From: Bacteroidia bacterium
GTDB lineage: Bacteria; Bacteroidota; Bacteroidia; Cytophagales; Cyclobacteriaceae
Assembly (NCBI GenBank): GCA_016650355.1
Contig: JAENVX010000311.1
Coordinates: 1 to 5,300, forward strand
Direction: 5' to 3'
DNA: 5,300 bases
Shown: one piece after another, positions 1-5,300 of the stretch
Layout of the letters: every line of letters begins with the position of its first letter
How positions within the stretch are numbered: position 1 is the stretch's first letter
The notes under the pieces: generated by a model
What the model was told of the DNA's origin: nothing
What the model saw: the letters and a program-made list of their open reading frames with translations, nothing else
The model's database searches: none
Position numbers and translations under genes: made by a program

Positions 1-1
1 G

Positions 2-787
2 GGTCGCACTTCGGAGGCTGCTACTACTCCTGATTTCTCACAGTGGGGTCAAAATGCTTATAACACACAAACACTTGAACTTGGTCAGGCAGATATCACT
101 ATACCCACTCCTACTGTTGGCTCAGATGGAAGTATAAAATTTGATATTCAGGTGAAGGCATTGTATAATCTGCCGGATACCACGATACTACATGTTGCCG
201 TAATCGAACAATCCGTTCTGGTATCAGAACTGGCACAAGCGCAAACGGTCAACATAAAAACAGGTGAGGACTCGATTAATTATGTATTAAAGAAAATGTT
301 ACCCAATGCATCCGGCACCAAGTTTGGTACTGCCTTGGGCATAGGTCAAAGCAGAACATTTACAGGATTTGAGTACTATCCGGATGCCAGCAAGCTTTAT
401 AAAACTGCGAATGATCTTGCCATTATCGTTTTCTTGCAACATGAAAGCAAAAAGAACGTCTATCAAACAGAGCTGATTACAGGCCTGCTCGATCCACCGG
501 TCGTGACCGGGCTTGAGAATTCAGAGTTGCTGGCAAATCTGGAGGTCTACCCTAACCCTGCTAATAATGAGTTTACAATACGATTACCAGGTCCTGCCAA
601 GCAATCCATGGAACTTCAATTGGTTGACCAGGTAGGAAAAGTAGTTACCAAAGATTCAATTTTGGAAGGTACCTCACGCAAGACTATCAATTCCAGGGAG
701 CTTGCAGCTGGAATCTATATCCTACAGATAGGCTCTGGTAAATCCGGTGTGGTTCGGAAAAAAATACTGGTTGTTCATCAAGATTAA
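2..787 (+). CDS. T9SS-sorted Omp28-like secreted protein, C-terminal part (5' truncated by window)
   Basis: The reading frame is open from base 2 to the TAA at 785-787, giving 261 residues. No start is visible: the GTG at 152 lies inside a continuous frame and is not a real start. Residues about 30-160 form a beta-rich region with Omp28-like features: a LHVAVIEQ strand, the INYVLKKMLPNASG segment (about 92-105) and a later AIIVFLQ strand followed by a KNVYQTELI segment. The last 80 residues are a type IX secretion sorting domain (type A): VYPNPANNEF at about 182-191, a second strand ending in a VDQVGKVV turn, AGIYILQI at about 236-243, and a basic KKILVV end. Such proteins are exported by Sec, passed through the outer membrane by T9SS, and lose this domain on surface attachment or release. 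The cargo function is unknown; any N-terminal domain (Omp28 relatives often have a thioredoxin-like one) is outside the window. Sorting domain sure; Omp28 relation likely. Confidence 0.88.
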   Translation, partial: GRTSEAATTPDFSQWGQNAYNTQTLELGQADITIPTPTVGSDGSIKFDIQVKALYNLPDTTILHVAVIEQSVLVSELAQAQTVNIKTGEDSINYVLKKMLPNASGTKFGTALGIGQSRTFTGFEYYPDASKLYKTANDLAIIVFLQHESKKNVYQTELITGLLDPPVVTGLENSELLANLEVYPNPANNEFTIRLPGPAKQSMELQLVDQVGKVVTKDSILEGTSRKTINSRELAAGIYILQIGSGKSGVVRKKILVVHQD

Positions 788-807
788 CTCCATTACAATT
801 GGTCCTA

Positions 808-851
808 ATTATCCCCAGAGGTGTTTTATTGTGAGAGCTTCTGGGGATAAT
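808..851 (+). terminator. strong hairpin after the T9SS gene, possible terminator
   Basis: A perfect 12-bp inverted repeat pairs 808-819 with 840-851 (core ATCCCCAG / CTGGGGAT). It can be extended inward by G-U and G-C pairs, leaving a loop of about 14-20 bases. It starts 21 bases after the stop codon, which is where a terminator would lie. There is no T-run after the right arm, so it is not a classical intrinsic terminator. It could instead protect the mRNA 3' end or work with a factor. The hairpin is seen directly; its role is inferred. Confidence 0.5.
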
Positions 852-890
852 CTAGTGAGTTTCATGCGAAATGGAAGTCTAACATAAAAA

Positions 891-949
891 TGGAAATATT
901 ACATGGTTGGACTAGGGCTTACGAAAGCCTAGAAATGCCCTGATTTCCA
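891..949 (+). other. folded non-coding stretch with nested inverted repeats
   Basis: An outer 7-bp repeat pairs TGGAAAT (891-897) with ATTTCCA (943-949). Inside it, CTAGG (912-916) pairs with CCTAG (928-932) and is continued by CTT/AAG with one bulged G. An alternative inner pairing is AGGGC (914-918) with GCCCT (937-941). The two inner pairings exclude each other. No open frame of note covers this stretch. It could be a 5' leader structure of the TerC gene, a small RNA, or chance. The repeats are seen; any function is speculative. Confidence 0.25.
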
Positions 950-1017
950 CAAAAGTATCTCTAGCGCACAAAATGCGTAATTTGGGTCTGTTTTATTTTA
1001 AATATTGACAGCTTTGT

Positions 1018-1025
1018 TTAATTTG
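1018..1025 (+). promoter_or_regulatory. possible -7 promoter element for the TerC gene
   Basis: TTAATTTG matches 7 of 8 positions of the Bacteroidota -7 consensus TAnnTTTG and lies 36 bases before the TerC ATG. No clear TTTG-type -33 element sits 19-21 bases upstream; that stretch (991-1000) is only T-rich. A TTGACA at 1005-1010 is too close to pair with it. Weak call. Confidence 0.2.
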
Positions 1026-1061
1026 AACGAATATTCTGACTTAAAAATTACATCATATTAA

Positions 1062-1883
1062 ATGGAATTGTTTCTCCAAGCCGATACCTGGTTAGCACTT
1101 TTAACCCTGTGTTTTTTAGAGATCGTTTTGGGGATCGATAACATCATTTTTATTTCCATTGTATCAAATAAACTTCCAGAAGAAAACCGGAAACAAGCCC
1201 GTAATATTGGCTTAGCGCTTGCCATGCTAGTCCGAATTGTGTTCCTACTGGGCATCACCTGGATCATCACGTTTACAGAACCCTTGTTCACCATACCGGA
1301 AAATTTTCTAATGAGTCATGCCATGGCTTTTAGTGGCCGTGATCTCATCCTTGGATTCGGTGGACTATTCTTAATCGCCAAAAGCACCATGGAGATCAAT
1401 CACGAAATGGAAGGCGACATGGATGAGGGTGAAAATGGCCTAACAAAAAAAGCGAACGTTGTTACCATGTCAGGAACTATCGTGCAAATTATTTTACTAG
1501 ATATTATTTTTTCATTTGACTCCATCCTTACGGCCATCGGCATTGTTGATCAGGTTATCTTAATGATCATTGCCGTGATTGTTTCTATTGGGGTTATGAT
1601 GTTTTTCTCAGGCCACATCAGCAGATTTATTCAGCAGCATCCCTCCATGGAGGTACTGGCGCTAGGATTTTTGATACTGATTGGCTTCATGTTATTTCTC
1701 GAAGCGTTGCATGAAGTTATTCCGAAAGGATACATTTATTTTGCTGTTGCGTTTTCACTGTTAATCGAATTTTTCAACATACGCGTCCGAAAGAAGCGAG
1801 CTGGAAAAGGCAAAGTTGTGAAACTGAATAAGTCCTTTACCGAAGAGCAACTTAATGAAGTTGTAAATGAGGATCTGAAGTAA
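1062..1883 (+). CDS. TerC family integral membrane protein (YgdQ-like), probable metal-ion exporter
   Basis: This 273-residue inner-membrane protein is close to the usual size of the short TerC/YgdQ type that lacks CBS domains. About seven hydrophobic segments can be read: near 10-34, 50-71, 92-108, 134-160, 164-188, 197-216 and 223-240, ending in a basic stretch RVRKKRAGKGK and an acidic tail. Segment 1 has the family signature LEIVLGIDN (19-27) and segment 4 has DIIFSFDSILTAIG (147-160). The acidic residues E20, D26, D147 and D153 fit the conserved polar pairs thought to bind metal. A hydrophilic loop rich in Glu and Asp (about 111-124) lies between segments 3 and 4. Characterised relatives (Alx in E. 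coli, TerC-type MeeF/MeeY in Bacillus) export manganese; tellurite resistance is the historical name, and no other ter genes are present here. ATG 1062 is chosen because it gives the standard N-terminus; no Shine-Dalgarno is visible. Family sure, substrate inferred. Confidence 0.93.
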   Translation: MELFLQADTWLALLTLCFLEIVLGIDNIIFISIVSNKLPEENRKQARNIGLALAMLVRIVFLLGITWIITFTEPLFTIPENFLMSHAMAFSGRDLILGFGGLFLIAKSTMEINHEMEGDMDEGENGLTKKANVVTMSGTIVQIILLDIIFSFDSILTAIGIVDQVILMIIAVIVSIGVMMFFSGHISRFIQQHPSMEVLALGFLILIGFMLFLEALHEVIPKGYIYFAVAFSLLIEFFNIRVRKKRAGKGKVVKLNKSFTEEQLNEVVNEDLK

Positions 1884-1978
1884 GTTCAATCACAGGAGCT
1901 CAAAATTTTCTTTCTATTGGACTTTTAATCCTTGAAGGAAGCATCATCCTAATCACTACTCTAAAATTAACAAATCAG

Positions 1979-2512
1979 ATGCAAGATATCCTGCGTTATC
2001 CAATAGGGAAATTTTTACCAAAAGACGAATACGCCAATACTGAAATACTTCAACTTATTGAGCGTATTGAATTGCTTCCTGCAAAACTTGAAAAAGAAGT
2101 AGACACTTTATCCGTCAAACAACTTGATACCCCTTATCGGGAAGGTGGCTGGACTGTTCGGCAGGTGATCCATCACTTGGCCGATAGCCACATGAATGCC
2201 TACATTCGGTTTAAGTGGACATTGACCGAAGAGACGCCAATGATTAAAGCCTACAATGAAAAAGCCTGGGCGGAGACCGCAGAAACAAACGCGGATCCAA
2301 ACCTTTCCCTCTCACTTTTGAAGACTTTGCATGCAAAATGGGTTGTTCTGCTAAAAGGACTTAGCACTAACGACTTGAAAAAAGAGTTCATCCATCCTGA
2401 AACCAAAAAACATATCCGCCTGGAAAATCTACTGGGTACATATGCATGGCATGGTGAGCATCATCTTGCACACATCACTTCCATTAAAAAACAGGTTGGT
2501 AGAATAAGTTAA
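1979..2512 (+). CDS. DinB/YfiT-type putative metal-dependent hydrolase or bacillithiol transferase
   Basis: The 177-residue length closely matches Bacillus YfiT (about 178). The N-terminus, with YPIGKF at 7-12, is typical of YfiT-like proteins. GWTVRQVIHHLADSHMNAYIRFK (57-79) carries the first metal-binding His (65 or 66), and YAWHGEHHLAHI (155-166) carries the C-terminal His cluster (158, 161, 162, 165). Two of these four should complete the three-His site, but which two I cannot fix by eye. The fold is the DinB four-helix bundle, cytoplasmic. Members of this family act as thiol S-transferases (bacillithiol in Firmicutes, mycothiol in actinobacteria); some Bacteroidota make bacillithiol, so the role is plausible but unproven here. 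It sits 95 bases after TerC and 99 bases before the YheT-type gene, so co-transcription is possible but not shown. ATG 1979 gives a full-length N-terminus. Confidence 0.88.
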   Translation: MQDILRYPIGKFLPKDEYANTEILQLIERIELLPAKLEKEVDTLSVKQLDTPYREGGWTVRQVIHHLADSHMNAYIRFKWTLTEETPMIKAYNEKAWAETAETNADPNLSLSLLKTLHAKWVVLLKGLSTNDLKKEFIHPETKKHIRLENLLGTYAWHGEHHLAHITSIKKQVGRIS

Positions 2513-2611
2513 ATTGAAATTTTGATAAGGCTGCGATTAGGTCTTCCAAGACTAGTGCGTTGTTGATTTGACCGTCTCCAAATTCACACCTATCTTCACA
2601 TAAATTTCTGC

Positions 2612-3562
2612 GTGAAGAAATACACTCCACCTTTTTTATTGTTCCATGCTCACCTAGAAACCATCTACCCTGCCCTGCTCAGAAACGTTTCGTTGAAACC
2701 CTACGAGCGCGAACGAATTACTACACCAGATCAAGACTTCCTCGATCTGGATTGGTTAAGGCAAGGATCTAAACAATTGGTTATTATCTCTCACGGATTA
2801 GAAGGAAACACATCCAGAGCCTATATCCGTGGAATGGCAAAAACATTTTTTCAAACTGGATATGACGTTCTAACCTGGAATTATCGAGGTTGTAGCGGAG
2901 AGTTAAACCGGAATGTTCGCTTTTATCACAGTGGCGCAACAGAAGATCTGGAAACTGTTGTCCAGCATGCTATTCAAAAAGATGCCTATGAAGAAATTTC
3001 ATTGGTTGGCTTTAGCCTCGGGGGCAATCTAACGCTAAAATACCTTGGAGAAAATAAAAACCAGCTTCCATTTTCCTTGAAAAAGGCTGTTGTCTTTTCA
3101 GTTCCCATGGACTTGCATTCGAGCTGTTTGCAGATATCATCACCGTCCAATTGGGTTTATTCGAAAAGATTTTTGAACAGTCTTAAAGATAAGGTCATTC
3201 AAAAATCTAAAATATTCCCTGAGTTGAACACAGAGGGAATTGATTCCATTACAAGTCTTAAAGAGTTTGATGACAAATACACAGCTCCCATTCATGGATT
3301 TAAAAACGCATTAGACTATTATACACAGAATAGCTCCATCCATTTCATAAAAGGAATAGAAATACCCACACTAATTGTAAGTGCCAAGAATGATCCGTTC
3401 TTGAGTACTGAATGTTTTCCTTCTCATGACGAAATCCAAAACTCAAACTTAACGATAGAATACCCCAACTTCGGAGGTCATGTGGGGTTCACTCTTTTCT
3501 CTCAAAATGGGGTATATTGGTCAGAGTTAAGGGCGTTAGAATTTATTCAAACAAAAAGGTAA
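2612..3562 (+). CDS. YheT family alpha/beta hydrolase
   Basis: This 316-residue protein has the usual YheT/EMB8-type length. The N-terminal PPFLLFHAHLETIYPALLR (6-24) matches the family opening that usually reads GHLQT. SHGLEGNTS (60-68) is the HG oxyanion region; WNYRGCSGE (89-97) follows. GFSLGG (133-138) is the nucleophile elbow with Ser135; KNDPFLS (259-265) gives Asp261 and GGHVGF (288-293) gives His290, so the Ser-Asp-His triad is complete. The likely activity is an esterase or lipase-like hydrolase, cytoplasmic or membrane-associated; the natural substrate of this family is not settled. The start is a GTG at 2612: the frame upstream runs only to a TGA at 2564-2566 and contains no ATG, and the GTG gives the expected N-terminus. 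A weak -7-like TTGATTTG lies at 2563-2570 without a clear -33 partner. Its TAA is directly followed by the ATG of the SRAP gene. Confidence 0.92.
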   Translation: MKKYTPPFLLFHAHLETIYPALLRNVSLKPYERERITTPDQDFLDLDWLRQGSKQLVIISHGLEGNTSRAYIRGMAKTFFQTGYDVLTWNYRGCSGELNRNVRFYHSGATEDLETVVQHAIQKDAYEEISLVGFSLGGNLTLKYLGENKNQLPFSLKKAVVFSVPMDLHSSCLQISSPSNWVYSKRFLNSLKDKVIQKSKIFPELNTEGIDSITSLKEFDDKYTAPIHGFKNALDYYTQNSSIHFIKGIEIPTLIVSAKNDPFLSTECFPSHDEIQNSNLTIEYPNFGGHVGFTLFSQNGVYWSELRALEFIQTKR

Positions 3563-4261
3563 ATGCTGGATCGGTATTCCATAACAGCGAGTCCAGAAGT
3601 ACTGGCACAACGATTTGCAGCAGACGTTCCCGAAGGGTACGCACCACGATATAATGCTGCCCCTTCGCAGCTTTTGCCGATCATAACAAGCGACAGTCCC
3701 GAAGGTATTTCATTTTTCTACTGGGGTATTTCTCCAGCCTGGGCTAAAAACAAATCAATTAGTGAACGAATTATCAACCTTAGGGCGGGTCTCCTTTCTG
3801 AACGACCCATCGCATTAAAGAACCTGAAAAAAAGAAGGTGTGTAGTTCCGGCCGATGGGTTTTACGGCTGGAAGAAAGTTGGGAAAAAAACAACCATCCC
3901 GTACCGGTTCCTATTAAAATCTAAAAAGATTTTTTCCTTTGCAGGTATTTGGGAGGAGTATGATGACGAGGAAGGCAATGCCTCTCACACTTTTTCAGTT
4001 ATTACGGTGCCCGCCAATCAAATGGTGAGCTCGGTGTCCGAAACAATGCCTGCTATTTTTGATGGCAACGCGGAAAAAATATGGCTAAATAAAAATAGCA
4101 ACGAAGTTGATCTGCTTAAACTGCTTGTTCCACTTGCGGAAGAAGAATTAGACAACTATACAATCTCCCCGCGCATTTATCTTACGACAAATGATGGACC
4201 TTCACTACTATTGCCAACACCGCCTTCAGATCAGTTTGGAAACCTAACGCTCTTTGATTAG
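3563..4261 (+). CDS. SRAP (SOS response-associated peptidase, YedK/HMCES) family protein with substituted active site
   Basis: The 232-residue length and motif order fit the SRAP family: RYNAAPSQLLPII (29-41), WGISPAWAKN (54-63), INLRA (71-75), RRCVVPADGFYGWKK (91-105), FAGIWEEY (126-133) and TFSVITVPANQMV (143-155). Canonical members start Met-Cys-Gly-Arg; after Met removal Cys2 bonds to abasic sites in single-stranded DNA, helped by an Asn, the Glu of GFYEW and the His of a HDRMP-like motif. Here position 2 is Leu and position 3 Asp (MLDRYS), GFYEW is GFYGW (Gly102), and the HDRMP site reads SETMP (Ser159, Thr161). Arg4, Asn72, Arg74 and Trp103 are kept, so DNA contact may survive without crosslinking. 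An in-frame TAA precedes the ATG directly, so no upstream start can restore a Met-Cys. The gene abuts the YheT-type gene with no spacer, which suggests translational coupling. The frame is intact throughout, so this is a diverged protein and not an obvious pseudogene. Family sure; loss of activity inferred. Confidence 0.9.
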   Translation: MLDRYSITASPEVLAQRFAADVPEGYAPRYNAAPSQLLPIITSDSPEGISFFYWGISPAWAKNKSISERIINLRAGLLSERPIALKNLKKRRCVVPADGFYGWKKVGKKTTIPYRFLLKSKKIFSFAGIWEEYDDEEGNASHTFSVITVPANQMVSSVSETMPAIFDGNAEKIWLNKNSNEVDLLKLLVPLAEEELDNYTISPRIYLTTNDGPSLLLPTPPSDQFGNLTLFD

Positions 4262-4265
4262 GTTT
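4240..4265 (+). terminator. hairpin over the SRAP stop codon, possible terminator between convergent genes
   Basis: AAACCTAA (4240-4247) pairs perfectly with TTAGGTTT (4258-4265) around a 10-base loop. The stem contains the SRAP stop codon (4259-4261) and the right arm ends in TTTT. It lies where the plus-strand SRAP gene meets the minus-strand lipoprotein gene, whose stop codons are only 22 bases apart. A terminator is needed here and no other hairpin is present in the gap. The stem is AT-rich and the T-run short, so the call is modest. Confidence 0.4.
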
Positions 4266-4283
4266 TACAATTCAATACACGAA

Positions 4284-5024
4284 TCAGAAGCCATCATCCT
4301 CATCTTTTTTAGCGGGGTCTTTCTTTTTCTCTTCCACCTTTTTTTCCTTTTTGGATTTCTTTTTAATGTCTTTCTTTTGAAGACTTACTGCAGTGGAGTC
4401 CGAATCTGGTTGAAGCGATGGAGCCAGCATAGCACTAGAGTCACTTTTATTCTTGCCAAACAAATTCTTAAAAAATCCTAAGAAACCTTTTTTCTCTTTT
4501 TTTCCTGACGGAGCAGAAGGTCCCTCATTTTTTACTTTCCCCATCAACGCAGCCCTCACATCGGGCAACACCAGGACGTCACGGAAATACCACATGTAAT
4601 TGTCTTGGTCAACGTTAAATTTTTCCTTCGCCTTGGATATTGCATAAGTCGAATCTTCTGGATCCAAACCACTTGAAGCCTGTGCAGCACTATCCGGTAT
4701 ATCCCGCTCTGCCAAAAGTAAGTCTCCCTCAGCATCCATTTTCAGAGAATCTGGTATCACAGGATAGATTGCTTTCATCTCTACAGTTTGAAGAGCACGG
4801 AGTTTTTTCCGATATGATTCAGGCACTGCCACAAGGTATTTATTTTTACTGCTACTGGCGGTAAAAATCTTTGGCGTTGAGTCTTCCTTTAAATAACTAA
4901 ATTTTTTTTTCATGGCCTCCTTATCATAGATAAAAGCACTTTGATAAGCAGGGCATATCAGGCGTTGAGTACAAGAACCCAACAAAAGAATAAAGCCAAT
5001 GAAAACTATAAATATCTTGCTCAT
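4284..5024 (-). CDS. uncharacterised lipoprotein with Lys/Glu-rich C-terminal tail
   Basis: This 246-residue protein starts with a lipoprotein signal peptide: MSK, a hydrophobic core (4-15) and the lipobox LGSC with Cys18, so it should be lipidated and held in the cell envelope. The mature part opens CTQRLICPAYQSAFIYDKEAMKKKFSYL, has a second conserved-looking block KNKYLVAVPESYRKKLRALQTVEMK (60-84), then an acidic Ser/Asp-rich stretch (91-127) and a DNYMWYFRDVLVLPDVR block (141-157). Residues 180-193 (GFLGFFKNLFGKNK) form a Phe-rich basic segment. The tail from 217 is almost entirely Lys, Glu and Asp and ends in DEDDGF; it is probably disordered. I recognise no family with known function; proteins with a similar CPAYQSAF opening seem, from memory, to occur in Cytophagales. 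It is transcribed towards the SRAP gene and separated by 96 bases from the YjbR-type gene upstream on its strand. Confidence 0.85.
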   Translation of the reverse strand: MSKIFIVFIGFILLLGSCTQRLICPAYQSAFIYDKEAMKKKFSYLKEDSTPKIFTASSSKNKYLVAVPESYRKKLRALQTVEMKAIYPVIPDSLKMDAEGDLLLAERDIPDSAAQASSGLDPEDSTYAISKAKEKFNVDQDNYMWYFRDVLVLPDVRAALMGKVKNEGPSAPSGKKEKKGFLGFFKNLFGKNKSDSSAMLAPSLQPDSDSTAVSLQKKDIKKKSKKEKKVEEKKKDPAKKDEDDGF

Positions 5025-5043
5025 GCGTTATACCCGCAACTAA

Positions 5044-5051
5044 CAAAAATA
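5044..5051 (-). promoter_or_regulatory. possible -7 promoter element for the lipoprotein gene
   Basis: On the minus strand these bases read TATTTTTG, a full match to the Bacteroidota -7 consensus TAnnTTTG, 19 bases before the lipoprotein ATG. The expected -33 TTTG is not found at 19-21 bases spacing, and the resulting leader would be short. The surrounding sequence is AT-rich, so chance is a real alternative. Confidence 0.3.
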
Positions 5052-5120
5052 ATCAAATAAGCTTAGGTAATACAGCGTCATTAATAAATGTTTACATATC
5101 ATAACAATCTGAATATCAAT

Positions 5121-5300
5121 CTATAATGTATCAAGTGTTAATTTTTGACTTTTAGCAAGAGACAGGACCACCAAATTATAGGAATTGTCAATCCATGACG
5201 CCAGAAGTTTATCAGGCACAGTACCATCCATTAACACGGTGTTCCAATGCTTTTTATTCATGTGGAAGCCGGGTTGAACGGCATCGTGCCTTTCCCTTAA
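5121..5300 (-). CDS. MmcQ/YjbR family protein, C-terminal part (5' end outside window)
   Basis: On the minus strand the frame is open from the window edge to a TAG at 5123-5121, giving 59 residues. They read LRERHDAVQPGFHMNKKHW and continue NTVLMDGTVPDKLLASWIDNS, ending in a YNLVVLSLAKSQKLTL stretch. The pattern of a PGFHMNKKHWNTV strand, a V(P)DKLLASWIDNSY helix and a VVLSLAK helix is typical of the C-terminal half of MmcQ/YjbR proteins, which have a CyaY-like fold of about 115-120 residues. The biochemical role of the family is not known; DNA binding has been proposed from the fold. The start lies beyond base 5300. It precedes the lipoprotein gene on the same strand with a 96-base gap, so read-through is possible. 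No clear terminator hairpin is seen after its stop. Confidence 0.85.
   Translation of the reverse strand, partial: LRERHDAVQPGFHMNKKHWNTVLMDGTVPDKLLASWIDNSYNLVVLSLAKSQKLTLDTL

Noticed and set aside
152..787. GTG at 152 as the start of the first gene
   Set aside because: The frame continues upstream without a stop to base 2 and codes for the same kind of beta-rich sequence, so the gene is truncated by the window.
1058..1294. Minus-strand open frame of 78 codons
   Set aside because: It lies fully over the first third of the well-supported TerC gene and its translation shows no recognisable motif; it is a shadow.
1848..1863. Hairpin CAACTT-AATG-AAGTTG
   Set aside because: It lies inside the TerC coding region, 18 bases before the stop codon, has only 6 AT-rich pairs and no T-run.
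1062..1883. Tellurite-resistance operon
   Set aside because: Only a TerC-family gene is present; there are no TerD, TerE, TerB or TerZ partners in the window, and the short YgdQ-like form is a common housekeeping type.
2541..2552. Small inverted repeat GTCT-TCCA-AGAC between the DinB and YheT-type genes
   Set aside because: Only four pairs plus a wobble and no following T-run; too weak to call a terminator.
3553..3559. AAAAAGG as a Shine-Dalgarno for the SRAP gene
   Set aside because: It ends only 3 bases before the ATG, too close for normal pairing, and it encodes the last Lys-Arg codons of the hydrolase; coupling by stop-start abutment is a better explanation.
4254..4481. Plus-strand open frame of 75 codons, Phe/Leu-rich like a membrane peptide
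   Set aside because: It is the complement of the Lys/Glu-rich tail of the lipoprotein gene, which explains the hydrophobic look; it overlaps the SRAP stop and has no independent support.
4640..4864. Plus-strand open frame of 74 codons
   Set aside because: Antisense shadow of the middle of the lipoprotein gene with no family resemblance.
5105..5122. Direct repeat CAATCT spaced by 12 bases
   Set aside because: Two 6-base copies in AT-rich sequence are expected by chance.

Overview
This window looks like ordinary chromosome of a Bacteroidota bacterium, probably of the Cytophagales type. The evidence is a secreted protein with a type IX secretion (T9SS) C-terminal sorting domain, AT-rich spacers, no clear Shine-Dalgarno sequences at the gene starts, and TAnnTTTG-like -7 promoter elements. 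The phylum call is well supported; the order is a guess. I see no mobile element, CRISPR array, tRNA or rRNA.

Layout: (1) bases 2-787 are the 3' end of a T9SS cargo protein with an Omp28-like beta region; its start lies before the window. (2) Bases 788-1061 are non-coding and hold a strong 12-bp hairpin and a second folded stretch. (3) Bases 1062-4261 hold four plus-strand genes: a TerC-family membrane protein, a DinB/YfiT-type putative metal-dependent thiol transferase or hydrolase, a YheT-type alpha/beta hydrolase, and an SRAP (YedK/HMCES) family protein. The last two abut exactly (TAA then ATG) and are probably co-transcribed. (4) On the minus strand, converging on the SRAP gene, lies an uncharacterised lipoprotein with a Lys/Glu-rich tail. 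Upstream of it on the same strand is the C-terminal end of an MmcQ/YjbR-family protein that runs off the window.

Most of these are housekeeping or stress-related genes with no obvious shared pathway. The most interesting point is the SRAP protein. The fold motifs are clear, but the catalytic Cys2, the active-site Glu and the active-site His that define the family's abasic-site crosslinking chemistry are all replaced. It therefore looks like a non-crosslinking variant. The second point of interest is the lipoprotein, which I cannot assign to a known function.
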